Source: Beijerinckiaceae bacterium (GTDB lineage: Bacteria; Pseudomonadota; Alphaproteobacteria; Rhizobiales; Beijerinckiaceae). Taken from it: 6,582 bases of DNA. This document shows, one piece after another, positions 1 to 5,576 of the stretch (positions are counted from its first letter, which is position 1; every line of letters begins with the position of its first letter). The stretch lies in the NCBI GenBank assembly GCA_027346205.1, contig DAIESR010000171.1, positions 1-6,582 on the forward strand, read 5' to 3'. A program made the position numbers and the translations under genes. Under the pieces are notes generated by a model that was not told where the DNA came from, did no database searches, and worked only from the letters and a program-made list of their open reading frames with translations.

Positions 1-1104
1 GCGCTACGACGGCGCTGTCCCGATGCCGAGTTTATCGGCGTCGGCGTCGTGGCCATGGCACGGGAGGGCCTCGAGAGTCTCTATCCGCTCGAAGAGCTGG
101 CGGTGATGGGGTTTCTGCCGGTCCTACGCCATCTGCCTCGCCTTTTGGCGCGACTGAGAGAGACGGTCGCTGCCGTGCTGCACGCGCGGCCCGATGCTCT
201 CGTCATCATCGACAGTCCGGATTTTACCCACCGCGTGGCGCGGCGCGTGCGCCAGGCCATGCCGGGTCTGCCGATTATCGACTATGTGAGCCCGAGCGTC
301 TGGGCCTGGCGGCCAGGCCGGGCGCGCAAGATGCGCTCCTATGTCGATCACGTCCTCGCGCTTCTACCTTTCGAGCCCGAAGCCTATCGCCGGCTTGGCG
401 GACCTTCTTGCACCTATGTCGGCCATCCGCTGATCGAACGCCTTGCTGATCTTAACGCGAGCGCCGACGAGCTGCGGCGGCGGGAAGAGGCCCCACCTTT
501 GTTCCTTGTCTTGCCGGGCTCGCGCCGCGCCGAGATCGACAGGTTGATGCCGATCTTCGGCCGAACATTGATTCAGCTTGTGGAGCGCATCGGGCCTTTC
601 GAATCCGTGCTTCCTGCCGTGCCGCATCTCGAAGCGGAAATCCGAGCCAAGCTCATCGGCTGGCCGGTGAAGCCGCGCGTCATCTGCGGCGAAGCCGAGA
701 AGTTTTCGGCCTTTCGCTGCGCCAAAGCGGCGCTTGCCGCCTCGGGAACTGTGACGCTCGAATTTGCTCTCGCGGAAGTTCCGATGGTCGTCGCCTACGC
801 GGTCTCGCAGGTGGAGGCTCTGGCGCGGCCGTTCATCAAAGTGCCGTCCATCGTTTTGCCCAATCTGATCCTGGGCGACAATGTCGTGCCGGAGTTTTTG
901 CAAGAGAAGTGCACGCCCGAGGCGCTGGCCGCGGCACTCGCTTCGCTGTTTCGTGACGGTCTCGAGCGCAAAGCCCAAACCGAGGCCTTTCCACATATCG
1001 CGGAACGGTTACGCCTTCCCGCAGGCGAGACGCCGAGCAGCCGCGCCGCCGCCATCATTCTCGATAGCATTGCCACCGCTGGCGGCGCCAAGGAAGAAAT
1101 ATAG
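1..1104 (+). CDS. lpxB: Lipid-A-disaccharide synthase LpxB (5' end outside window)
   Basis: LpxB is a GT19-family peripheral inner-membrane glycosyltransferase. It joins UDP-2,3-diacylglucosamine to lipid X to form the lipid A disaccharide. The frame is open from base 1, and the ATG at 49 is internal: the codons before it read as LpxB sequence (CPDAEFIGVG). The 367 visible residues are therefore a 5'-truncated copy of a protein usually near 385-395 residues, with about 20-25 missing. Family motifs appear in order: EELAVMG after the N-terminal region, IIDSPDF (205-225), YVSPSVWAW (283-309), LPFEPEAY (364-387), YVGHPL (415-432), LPGSRRAEI (511-537), SGTVTLEFAL (742-771) and LPNLILGDNVVPE (856-894). 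The stop is TAG at 1102-1104. One oddity is that the usual GVGGPxM stretch reads GVGVVAM here (about 37-57). The promoter and probable upstream lipid A genes lie off the window. Identification is secure. Confidence 0.97.
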   Translation, partial: ALRRRCPDAEFIGVGVVAMAREGLESLYPLEELAVMGFLPVLRHLPRLLARLRETVAAVLHARPDALVIIDSPDFTHRVARRVRQAMPGLPIIDYVSPSVWAWRPGRARKMRSYVDHVLALLPFEPEAYRRLGGPSCTYVGHPLIERLADLNASADELRRREEAPPLFLVLPGSRRAEIDRLMPIFGRTLIQLVERIGPFESVLPAVPHLEAEIRAKLIGWPVKPRVICGEAEKFSAFRCAKAALAASGTVTLEFALAEVPMVVAYAVSQVEALARPFIKVPSIVLPNLILGDNVVPEFLQEKCTPEALAAALASLFRDGLERKAQTEAFPHIAERLRLPAGETPSSRAAAIILDSIATAGGAKEEI

Positions 1105-1160
1105 GAGTGCGATCCGGAAAAATGTGGGTTCATTCGATTGAACTTTTGGCTGGGTCAATC
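1105..1160. repeat. Possible decayed copy of the palindromic repeat seen at 5532-5576
   Basis: Directly after the lpxB stop, GAGTGCGATCCGGAAAA (1105-1121) resembles the left arm of the intact palindrome at 5532-5551; both share GAG at the start and CCGGAAAA. The sequence AACTTTTGGCTGGG (1141-1154) resembles its right arm AACTTTTCTGGG with two extra G residues. The arms no longer pair well with each other. This could be a degenerate family member inserted at a gene end, but the match is short and may be chance. Confidence 0.25.
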
Positions 1161-1411
1161 ATTACCTACTTTAGAGCTAAAATATCGAGGCATCGCCTTG
1201 TTTGGTTTAGATAAAAAATAAGAATGGATAATCAGTATCTTGTAGCATATTTTTTGATAATTAGATGAACATGTGTTTTTCATCACCCTGCTGCCAAAGG
1301 GGGAATGGATGGAACAATCGTCTGAACTTCCACACGTTTTCGCAGCCCCCCGATCGCAGGCCAGCAGAGCGCGCGAAAGGGCCTTCGTACAGCCTTGACG
1401 AAATGCCGAGA

Positions 1412-1440
1412 TTGACGGCCGAGGCTTATATGTCCATAAA
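1412..1440 (+). promoter_or_regulatory. Predicted sigma70-type promoter for the TauE/SafE gene
   Basis: A -35 box TTGACG (1412-1417, five of six matches to TTGACA) is followed by a 17-base spacer and a -10 box CATAAA (1435-1440, four of six matches to TATAAT). Transcription would begin near 1447, giving a leader of about 50 bases before the ATG at 1498. A TATATATA run at 1451-1458 offers an alternative -10-like sequence. This is a prediction from consensus and spacing only. Confidence 0.45.
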
Positions 1441-1497
1441 TTCAATAGAGTATATATACAAATAGATCGAAGACTGCCAAGCCGAGGATGGAAACTG

Positions 1498-2289
1498 ATG
1501 ACGGTCGATTGGCACGGGTTCAACATTCTCTACTCGGTCTCGGGTTTCGTGGTCGGCGTTCTCGTCGGCTTCACGGGCGTCGGCGGCGGCTCGCTCATGA
1601 CGCCGCTTCTGGTTCTGGTTTTCGGCTTTCCGCCCTCCATCGCCGTCGGCACGGATCTGCTTTACGCATCGATCACCAAGGCGAGCGGCACCGCCATCCA
1701 TAGTCTCAACGGGACAGTCGATTGGGGCATCGTCAAGCGCCTGGCGATCGGCAGTCTGCCGGCGACGATTGTCACTCTGATCGCGCTCAAGCTTTTCGGC
1801 GCACAGAGCCCTTCGACAATGGGGCTGATGACGACCATTCTCGGCATCGCGCTGATGCTGACGGCCATCTCGCTGCTTTTCCGTAAATCGCTGCAGGCTT
1901 ATGCCGCCAATTTCATCGATCATTTGCCGCAAAAGCGGATCGAGGCGCTCACCGTCGGACTTGGTGCTTTTTTGGGAGTCCTGGTCTCTCTGTCTTCGGT
2001 CGGCGCGGGCGCGATTGGCGCCACTATTTTGCTGATGCTCTATCCTCGGCTTCCCACTGCGCGGATCGTCGGTGCGGACATTGCCCATGCCGTGCCCCTC
2101 ACGCTCGTCGCTGGCGTGGGCCATTGGTATCTCGGTGCGGTCGATTGGGTCTTGCTCGCGTCTTTGCTGCTCGGCTCTTTGCCCGGCATTGCCATCGGCA
2201 GCCAGTTTGCCGCCTACGTCCCTGATCGCCTGTTGCGGACGATCCTGGCCAGCATGCTCGTCGTCGTCGGCGCAAGACTCGCGATCTAG
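1498..2289 (+). CDS. TauE/SafE (DUF81) family membrane transport protein
   Basis: This 263-residue polytopic inner-membrane protein belongs to the TauE/SafE family, whose members are proposed to export sulfite, sulfoacetate or other small organosulfur anions. The substrate here cannot be read from sequence. The fold is an internal duplication. The first half has GVLVGFTGVGGGSLMTPLLV (about 20-39) followed by AVGTDL; the second has GVLVSLSSVGAGAIGATILL (about 160-179) followed by IVGADI. Hydrophobic segments near residues 9-27, 31-46, 80-100, 107-127, 150-168, 170-182, 193-212, 216-235 and 244-262 suggest eight or nine membrane spans. The start at 1498 follows GAGG (1484-1487) at a 10-base spacing. 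A predicted promoter lies upstream. The quinone oxidoreductase gene begins 101 bases downstream on the same strand. No sulfur-metabolism gene is beside it to support a sulfite role. Confidence 0.9.
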   Translation: MTVDWHGFNILYSVSGFVVGVLVGFTGVGGGSLMTPLLVLVFGFPPSIAVGTDLLYASITKASGTAIHSLNGTVDWGIVKRLAIGSLPATIVTLIALKLFGAQSPSTMGLMTTILGIALMLTAISLLFRKSLQAYAANFIDHLPQKRIEALTVGLGAFLGVLVSLSSVGAGAIGATILLMLYPRLPTARIVGADIAHAVPLTLVAGVGHWYLGAVDWVLLASLLLGSLPGIAIGSQFAAYVPDRLLRTILASMLVVVGARLAI

Positions 2290-2390
2290 ATCCGCCGGCC
2301 GTCGTACTTTTGCAAAATCTTCGGTATGTTATCTCTTGGCAGTTTGGCCATGAGCCAGTGCGTCTCCGCGCGCCAAAGGAGTGAAGCCCG

Positions 2391-3365
2391 ATGACCAAGG
2401 TAGTTCGTGTTCATGAGGTCGGTCAGCCGGATGTGATGAGGATCGAAGACATTGAGCTGCCGCCGCCGGGGCCGGGTGAGGTCCGCGTGCGCAATCATGC
2501 GATCGGTCTCAATTATATCGATACTTATTTTCGCTCCGGCCATTATCCGGTCGCGCAAATGCCTTTCATTCCCGGCAATGAAGCGGCCGGCGAAGTGGTC
2601 GAAATCGGCCGGGGCGTGAAGGGACGGAAACCCGGCGATCGCGTCGCCTATACGGTATCGCTCGGCTGTTATGCCCAAGAGCGCAATGTGGATGCTTCGC
2701 GGCTCGTCGAATTGCCGAAATCCATCTCTTACGAGACCGGGGCGGCCATGATGCTCAAGGGCCTCACGGCGCAATATCTTCTCCGTCGCACCTATAAAGT
2801 AAAAAAGGGCGACACGATTCTCGTTCACGCTGCGGCGGGTGGCGTCGGTCTGATTCTCTGCCAATGGGCGAAGGCCCTGGGGGCGCGTGTCATCGGCACT
2901 GTCGGCTCACCGGAAAAGGCCAGGCTCGCCAAGAAGGCGGGCGCCAAGGACGTGATCCTTTATCGCGACAATGATTTCGTCGAAGCCGTAAAAGCGATTA
3001 CGAAAGGCAAGCTCTGCGATGTCGTCTATGACGGGGTAGGCCGCGCGACCTTTCCAGCGTCGCTCGATTGTTTGCGACCGCTCGGAACTTTCGTGAGCTT
3101 CGGTTCGGCGTCGGGACCGATAGAGGCCTTTAATATCGGGATTTTGGCGCAGAAGGGTTCGCTCTTCGTGACGCGGCCGACGCTCACCACCTATATTGCG
3201 AAGCAAAGCGATTTCGAAAAAATGACGCGCGAACTCGTGCGCATGGTCAAGAAAGGGGATGTCGAAATCCCCATCCATGCCACCCATAAGCTCGATGAGA
3301 TCGTCACTGTCCATCGCGCGCTCGAAGGGCGCGAGACGACAGGGGCCACCGTGTTGCTGCCATGA
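2391..3365 (+). CDS. qor: NADPH:quinone oxidoreductase, zeta-crystallin-like MDR family
   Basis: This 324-residue cytosolic protein is a zinc-free member of the medium-chain dehydrogenase/reductase superfamily. Such enzymes transfer electrons from NADPH to quinones or other reactive carbonyl acceptors. The N-terminal catalytic domain shows GLNYIDTYFRSGHYP (39-53) and PFIPGNEAAGEV (58-69), both hallmarks of bacterial QOR. The Rossmann domain carries the nucleotide-binding motif AAAGGVG (147-153), followed by GARVIGTVGS (164-173). The Cys cluster for structural zinc found in alcohol dehydrogenases is absent, as expected. Length matches the family (about 324-330). The start is well supported: AAGGAG at 2376-2381 lies nine bases before the ATG. 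The gene follows the TauE/SafE gene by 101 bases and could share its transcript; I found no clear promoter in that gap. The physiological substrate is not determined by the sequence. Confidence 0.94.
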   Translation: MTKVVRVHEVGQPDVMRIEDIELPPPGPGEVRVRNHAIGLNYIDTYFRSGHYPVAQMPFIPGNEAAGEVVEIGRGVKGRKPGDRVAYTVSLGCYAQERNVDASRLVELPKSISYETGAAMMLKGLTAQYLLRRTYKVKKGDTILVHAAAGGVGLILCQWAKALGARVIGTVGSPEKARLAKKAGAKDVILYRDNDFVEAVKAITKGKLCDVVYDGVGRATFPASLDCLRPLGTFVSFGSASGPIEAFNIGILAQKGSLFVTRPTLTTYIAKQSDFEKMTRELVRMVKKGDVEIPIHATHKLDEIVTVHRALEGRETTGATVLLP

Positions 3366-3375
3366 ACCGGTACGG

Positions 3376-3412
3376 ACGGACATCACAGCACTTCGATGAG
3401 CAATCCGTTTTT
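3376..3412 (+). terminator. Candidate intrinsic terminator downstream of the quinone oxidoreductase gene
   Basis: Eleven bases after the stop, ACGGACATC (3376-3384) can pair with GATG (3395-3398) and TCCGT (3404-3408). This makes a nine-pair stem interrupted by a five-base bulge, and the T run 3408-3412 follows at once. The position and T tract suit a terminator, but the bulge and modest GC make it a weak one. Confidence 0.35.
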
Positions 3413-3443
3413 CGTCTCCAAGATTTCGTTCGAAGGCCGGCCC

Positions 3444-3467
3444 GCGTGGACCTTGGTTGGTTCACGC
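3444..3467. other. Hairpin between convergent genes
   Basis: GCGTGGACC (3444-3452) and GGTTCACGC (3459-3467) form a nine-pair stem, eight Watson-Crick pairs and one G-T, around the loop TTGGTT. There is no T run on either side, so it is not a standard terminator. Lying between the convergent ends at 3365 and 3508, it may still slow transcription from either strand or protect transcript ends. Confidence 0.3.
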
Positions 3468-3507
3468 AGGTCTCGAGGACTTGATCAGGCACGCGGAGAG
3501 GACTGCT

Positions 3508-4038
3508 TCATTGTCCCTTGAGATGCTTGTTACACTCGCTGTAATAGCCGCCGCCTTTTTGAATCCACTTCAGACTACCGTTCGAATTCGTCGCTTTATT
3601 GGCTTTATACTGGTCGTCGCAAGTCTTGAACCGCGCCTTGCCAGCTGACAGATTCGAATATTGGGGGGAGATTGCGCGCGGGAAGACGATGGGGCCAGTC
3701 GCTGTCGGGGCTGGGGTTGGCGCGGTCGGTACTGGCTTCGCTGGCATGGCGGTCGGTGCCGGCTTTATCGGTTTGGTGGTCGGCGCCGGTATCGGCTTAG
3801 GAGCCGGTGCAGGCGTTGCCGTGGGGGTCGCGGGTGCGCCCTTCAACTCGGCCGCGCATTTCTTATAGAACTGGTTCCAGTTTTGGCCTTTGAGCGTGTT
3901 TGCCGCCTTGGCTGCCTTATATTTCGCGCTGCATTGTTTCTGGATCGATTCCGCCCGTGCTGATCCGGCGAATGCGAGAGCCATGATCAGAGCCGTGCCG
4001 GCAATGACCAAATTCGGACGCCAAACGAAATCCGACAT
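3508..4038 (-). CDS. Exported basic protein with two PsiF-like Cys motifs and a Pro-rich linker
   Basis: I cannot name a function. The 176-residue product opens with a Sec-type signal peptide: a hydrophobic core at about 10-25, then AGSARA and likely cleavage after Ala29. The mature part has two related modules. The first runs from Cys36 to Cys61 (CSAKYKAAKAANTLKG ... FYKKC, then AAELKG); the second from Cys140 to Cys169 (CDDQYKANKATN ... YYSEC, then NKHLKG). Between them, residues 68-120 form a linker with 19 prolines, mostly Pro/Ala/Thr/Lys and probably extended. The mature protein is strongly basic (about 22 Lys/Arg against 5 Asp/Glu). The paired Cys spacing and the K-LKG...F-KKC pattern recall the PsiF repeat of the next gene, so periplasmic location with intramodule disulfides is my inference. 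AGGAG (4050-4046) lies seven bases before the ATG. It may be cotranscribed with the PsiF-like gene 125 bases upstream; a CATAAT -10-like box (4082-4077) lacks a good -35. Confidence 0.85.
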   Translation of the reverse strand: MSDFVWRPNLVIAGTALIMALAFAGSARAESIQKQCSAKYKAAKAANTLKGQNWNQFYKKCAAELKGAPATPTATPAPAPKPIPAPTTKPIKPAPTAMPAKPVPTAPTPAPTATGPIVFPRAISPQYSNLSAGKARFKTCDDQYKANKATNSNGSLKWIQKGGGYYSECNKHLKGQ

Positions 4039-4163
4039 AGAAATTCTCCTGATTATCAGTGCCTGACTTGTCTTTAATTATGCAGCTATAGGCGGCGTGG
4101 GATCGCAGTCCCAGATCGCGCGGATGAACGGATGCGTGGAATATTGCATCTCGTTCGACCCCA

Positions 4164-4409
4164 TCATTTGCCGATGGAGTCGTTGATGCATTTCTTCGTA
4201 AAGCTCGTCTTGGCTGCGCCCGCGAGCTTCTTGCTCCCAGCCTGTGTATCGCAGCTCGTCTTTGCGTCGCGCTCGCATTTCTTCATGAAGCTATTGAGTG
4301 CGGCGCCGGCGAGTTTCTTATCGGCCGCGCGGGATTTGCAAGTCGATGTGTCGGCATAGGTGTTGCCCGCGATCGCGGCCAACACCAGGGCAAGGGCAAT
4401 GCGCTTCAT
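4164..4409 (-). CDS. Small exported PsiF-repeat protein
   Basis: This 81-residue protein fits the PsiF repeat family, named for the Escherichia coli phosphate-starvation-inducible protein PsiF, whose biochemical role is unknown. A short signal peptide (MKRIALALVLAAIAG...) likely ends after Ala19. The mature protein is almost entirely two tandem repeats: Cys24 to Cys45 and Cys53 to Cys74. Both have identical 21-residue Cys-Cys spacing and share KKLAGAA..SF.KKC. The coding DNA shows the same duplication (4340-4275 and 4253-4188). It carries about 14 Lys/Arg against 6 Asp/Glu in the mature part. I chose the ATG at 4409 over an upstream in-frame TTG at 4433 because GAGGGG lies seven bases before it and the signal peptide then begins normally. 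A possible promoter lies at 4494-4466. No Pho box was recognised, so phosphate control is not supported here. Confidence 0.88.
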   Translation of the reverse strand: MKRIALALVLAAIAGNTYADTSTCKSRAADKKLAGAALNSFMKKCERDAKTSCDTQAGSKKLAGAAKTSFTKKCINDSIGK

Positions 4410-4416
4410 TGTAGTA

Positions 4417-4422
4417 CCCCTC
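4417..4422 (-). promoter_or_regulatory. Ribosome binding site that fixes the PsiF-like start
   Basis: GAGGGG on the minus strand lies seven bases before the ATG at 4409. The alternative in-frame TTG at 4433 lies upstream of this site and cannot use it, and it would add eight polar residues ahead of the signal peptide. Confidence 0.75.
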
Positions 4423-4443
4423 GAAAGACTCAAAGAGCCGTTA

Positions 4444-4457
4444 GCCTCGAACGAGGC
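4444..4457. promoter_or_regulatory. 14-base inverted repeat in the PsiF-like leader
   Basis: GCCTCG (4444-4449) and CGAGGC (4452-4457) are perfect inverted arms around a two-base AA centre. The repeat sits just downstream of the predicted -10 box, at or near the transcription start and about 35 bases before the start codon. That position suits either an operator for a dimeric regulator or a small leader hairpin. No known regulator site was recognised. Confidence 0.35.
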
Positions 4458-4465
4458 GGACGATG

Positions 4466-4494
4466 ATCTAATCAGCGATCTGTGAAAGGGTCAA
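4466..4494 (-). promoter_or_regulatory. Possible promoter of the PsiF-like gene
   Basis: On the minus strand, TTGACC (4494-4489, five of six to the -35 consensus) is followed by a 17-base spacer and TTAGAT (4471-4466, three of six to the -10 consensus). The strong -35 and ideal spacing are offset by a poor -10. The start would be near 4459, giving a leader of about 50 bases. Confidence 0.35.
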
Positions 4495-4607
4495 TCTCGC
4501 TTGGTCAAACGAAGAGGAGCTTAGCGGCATAACAAACGGCAGCGCATTTCGTTCAAAAATAGGGCATGCTTGGAAATATCGTTGCGCTTGCGACAGGGCT
4601 TGTGCGC

Positions 4608-5474
4608 TCACTTGTGTTCGAGTCTTGCGATGAGGCTCGACGTGTCCCAGCGGGCACCCCCCATCTTCTGAACTTCCGAGTAGAATTGATCGACTAGGGC
4701 GGCGAGCGGAAGATGCGCGCCATTGCGGCGCGCTTCGTCGAGACAGATGCCGAGATCCTTGCGCATCCAATCGACGGCGAAGCCAAAATCGAATTTGTCT
4801 TGCAGCATCGTTTTGTAGCGGTTCTCCATCTGCCAGGATTGCGCCGCGCCTTTCGAGATGACGTCGATGACCGTCTCCATGTCGAGGCCGGCTTTGCGAC
4901 CGAAATGAATGGCTTCCGCGAGGCCTTCGACAATGCCTGCGATGCAGATCTGGTTCACCATTTTGGTGAGCTGGCCGGCACCGGCAGAGCCTATCAGACG
5001 ACAGGCGCGGGCATAGGATTGGATCGCGGGCTCGACGAGGGCAAAATCCTGCGTATCGCCGCCGCACATCACGGTCAGCGCGCCATTTTCGGCGCCTGCC
5101 TGGCCGCCTGAGACCGGTGCATCGACAAAGCCGAGGCCTTTCGCCTTGGCTTGCGTATGGAGTTCGCGCGCCAATAGGGCGGAATCGGTCGTGTGATCGA
5201 CGAAGATCGCGCCATTCGCCATGCCGGCGAAGGCACCGTCTTCGGAAAGGGCCACAGCGCGCACGTCATTGTCATTGCCGACGCAGGCAAAGACGATCTC
5301 GCGGCCTTGCGCGGCTGCGCGCGGCGTCGGCGCTATTGTGCCGCGAAATTCCGCCGCCCATTTCTCCGTCCGGGCAGCGGTCCTATTATAGACCGTGACG
5401 TCGTGACCTTTCTTCGTCAAATGCCCGGCCATGGGATAGCCCATCACGCCGAGGCCCAGAAATGCGACCTTCAT
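4608..5474 (-). CDS. Beta-hydroxyacid dehydrogenase (3-hydroxyisobutyrate dehydrogenase family)
   Basis: This 288-residue cytosolic oxidoreductase belongs to the family of 3-hydroxyisobutyrate dehydrogenase, tartronate semialdehyde reductase and glyoxylate/succinic semialdehyde reductase. The N-terminal Rossmann fold starts at once with FLGLGVMGYPMAGHL (5-19). Asn30-Arg31-Thr32 follow the second strand, a pattern that usually favours NADP(H). The substrate-binding signature is DAPVSGGQAGAENG (118-131). The catalytic Lys171 lies in GAGQLTKMVNQ (165-175), and the helical domain carries WMRKDLG (236-242) with the conserved Lys239. Length is normal. The frame stays open upstream to 5789, but I place the start at 5474: the extension has no family homology, overlaps the neighbouring gene, and a Shine-Dalgarno site (5488-5483) sits eight bases before this ATG. 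The actual substrate cannot be assigned; no valine-catabolism or glyoxylate genes are next to it. The 80-base gap to the upstream gene would allow cotranscription. Confidence 0.93.
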   Translation of the reverse strand: MKVAFLGLGVMGYPMAGHLTKKGHDVTVYNRTAARTEKWAAEFRGTIAPTPRAAAQGREIVFACVGNDNDVRAVALSEDGAFAGMANGAIFVDHTTDSALLARELHTQAKAKGLGFVDAPVSGGQAGAENGALTVMCGGDTQDFALVEPAIQSYARACRLIGSAGAGQLTKMVNQICIAGIVEGLAEAIHFGRKAGLDMETVIDVISKGAAQSWQMENRYKTMLQDKFDFGFAVDWMRKDLGICLDEARRNGAHLPLAALVDQFYSEVQKMGGARWDTSSLIARLEHK

Positions 5475-5482
5475 AGTAAACG

Positions 5483-5488
5483 TCCTTT
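5483..5488 (-). promoter_or_regulatory. Ribosome binding site that fixes the dehydrogenase start
   Basis: AAAGGA on the minus strand lies eight bases before the ATG at 5474. It supports that start against the long upstream extension of the same frame, which would discard the expected N-terminal Rossmann beginning. Confidence 0.75.
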
Positions 5489-5531
5489 GTGACAAGCATG
5501 GGGTCCGCGCATGCGCGAGCGGCCACCGCCA

Positions 5532-5576
5532 GAGCATGTCCCGGAAAAGTTGGCTCAACTTTTCTGGGACATGCTC
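5532..5576. repeat. Short palindromic intergenic repeat (RIME-like)
   Basis: Two 20-base arms, 5532-5551 (GAGCATGTCCCGGAAAAGTT) and 5557-5576, are inverted complements with a single difference (5543 against 5565). They flank a five-base loop GGCTC, whose outer G and C could also pair. The core resembles short palindromic elements dispersed in Rhizobiales genomes (recalled from general knowledge, not searched). On the minus-strand transcript it lies between the acyltransferase and dehydrogenase genes and contains the acyltransferase stop codon. It could act as a transcript-stabilising or attenuating hairpin; no T run follows, so it is not a classic terminator. Confidence 0.85.

Larger units (their letters stand above)
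1105..1497. other. Intergenic region with an AT-rich segment
   Basis: No convincing gene lies in these 393 bases. Positions 1161-1270 are very AT-rich: 32 G/C of 110 by hand count, in a window otherwise dominated by GC-rich coding DNA. The remainder, about 1285-1425, returns to ordinary composition. Open frames across the region (1155-1526 minus, 1265-1465 plus) match no family I recognise and run through the predicted promoter. A 29-codon frame at 1309-1398 has a G-rich Shine-Dalgarno-like run just upstream but no recognisable product. A 5-bp stem (1128-1132 with 1139-1143) followed by TTTT could be a feeble stop signal for lpxB. The right end holds the promoter and leader of the exporter gene. 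Confidence 0.6.

Noticed and set aside
364..996. Long minus-strand open frame antisense to lpxB
   Set aside because: It lies wholly opposite a secure lpxB frame, its product is Arg/His-rich with no recognisable motif, and such frames are expected from GC-rich codon bias.
1265..1465. 66-codon plus-strand frame in the lpxB-exporter gap
   Set aside because: No clear ribosome binding site, no recognisable product, and it runs across the predicted promoter boxes.
1426..2124. 232-codon minus-strand frame opposite the exporter gene
   Set aside because: The product is extremely rich in Arg, Asp and Gln, the usual signature of a reverse-strand reading of membrane-protein codons; the plus-strand TauE/SafE frame is the real one.
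3599..3868. Plus-strand Gly/Ala/Val-rich frame resembling a membrane or glycine-zipper protein
   Set aside because: It is the antisense reading of the Pro/Ala/Thr linker of the minus-strand exported protein, which has a signal peptide and ribosome binding site.
4098..4113. Small stem (TGGGA/TCCCA) after the PsiF-like gene
   Set aside because: Only five pairs, no T run on the minus strand, and too weak to call a terminator.
4078..4278. 66-codon minus-strand frame overlapping the PsiF-like gene
   Set aside because: It overlaps the well-supported PsiF-repeat frame out of phase and shows no recognisable motif.
5506..5517. Perfect 12-base palindrome CGCGCATGCGCG upstream of the dehydrogenase
   Set aside because: Alternating GC palindromes of this size are common in GC-rich DNA, and nothing else nearby suggests an operator.
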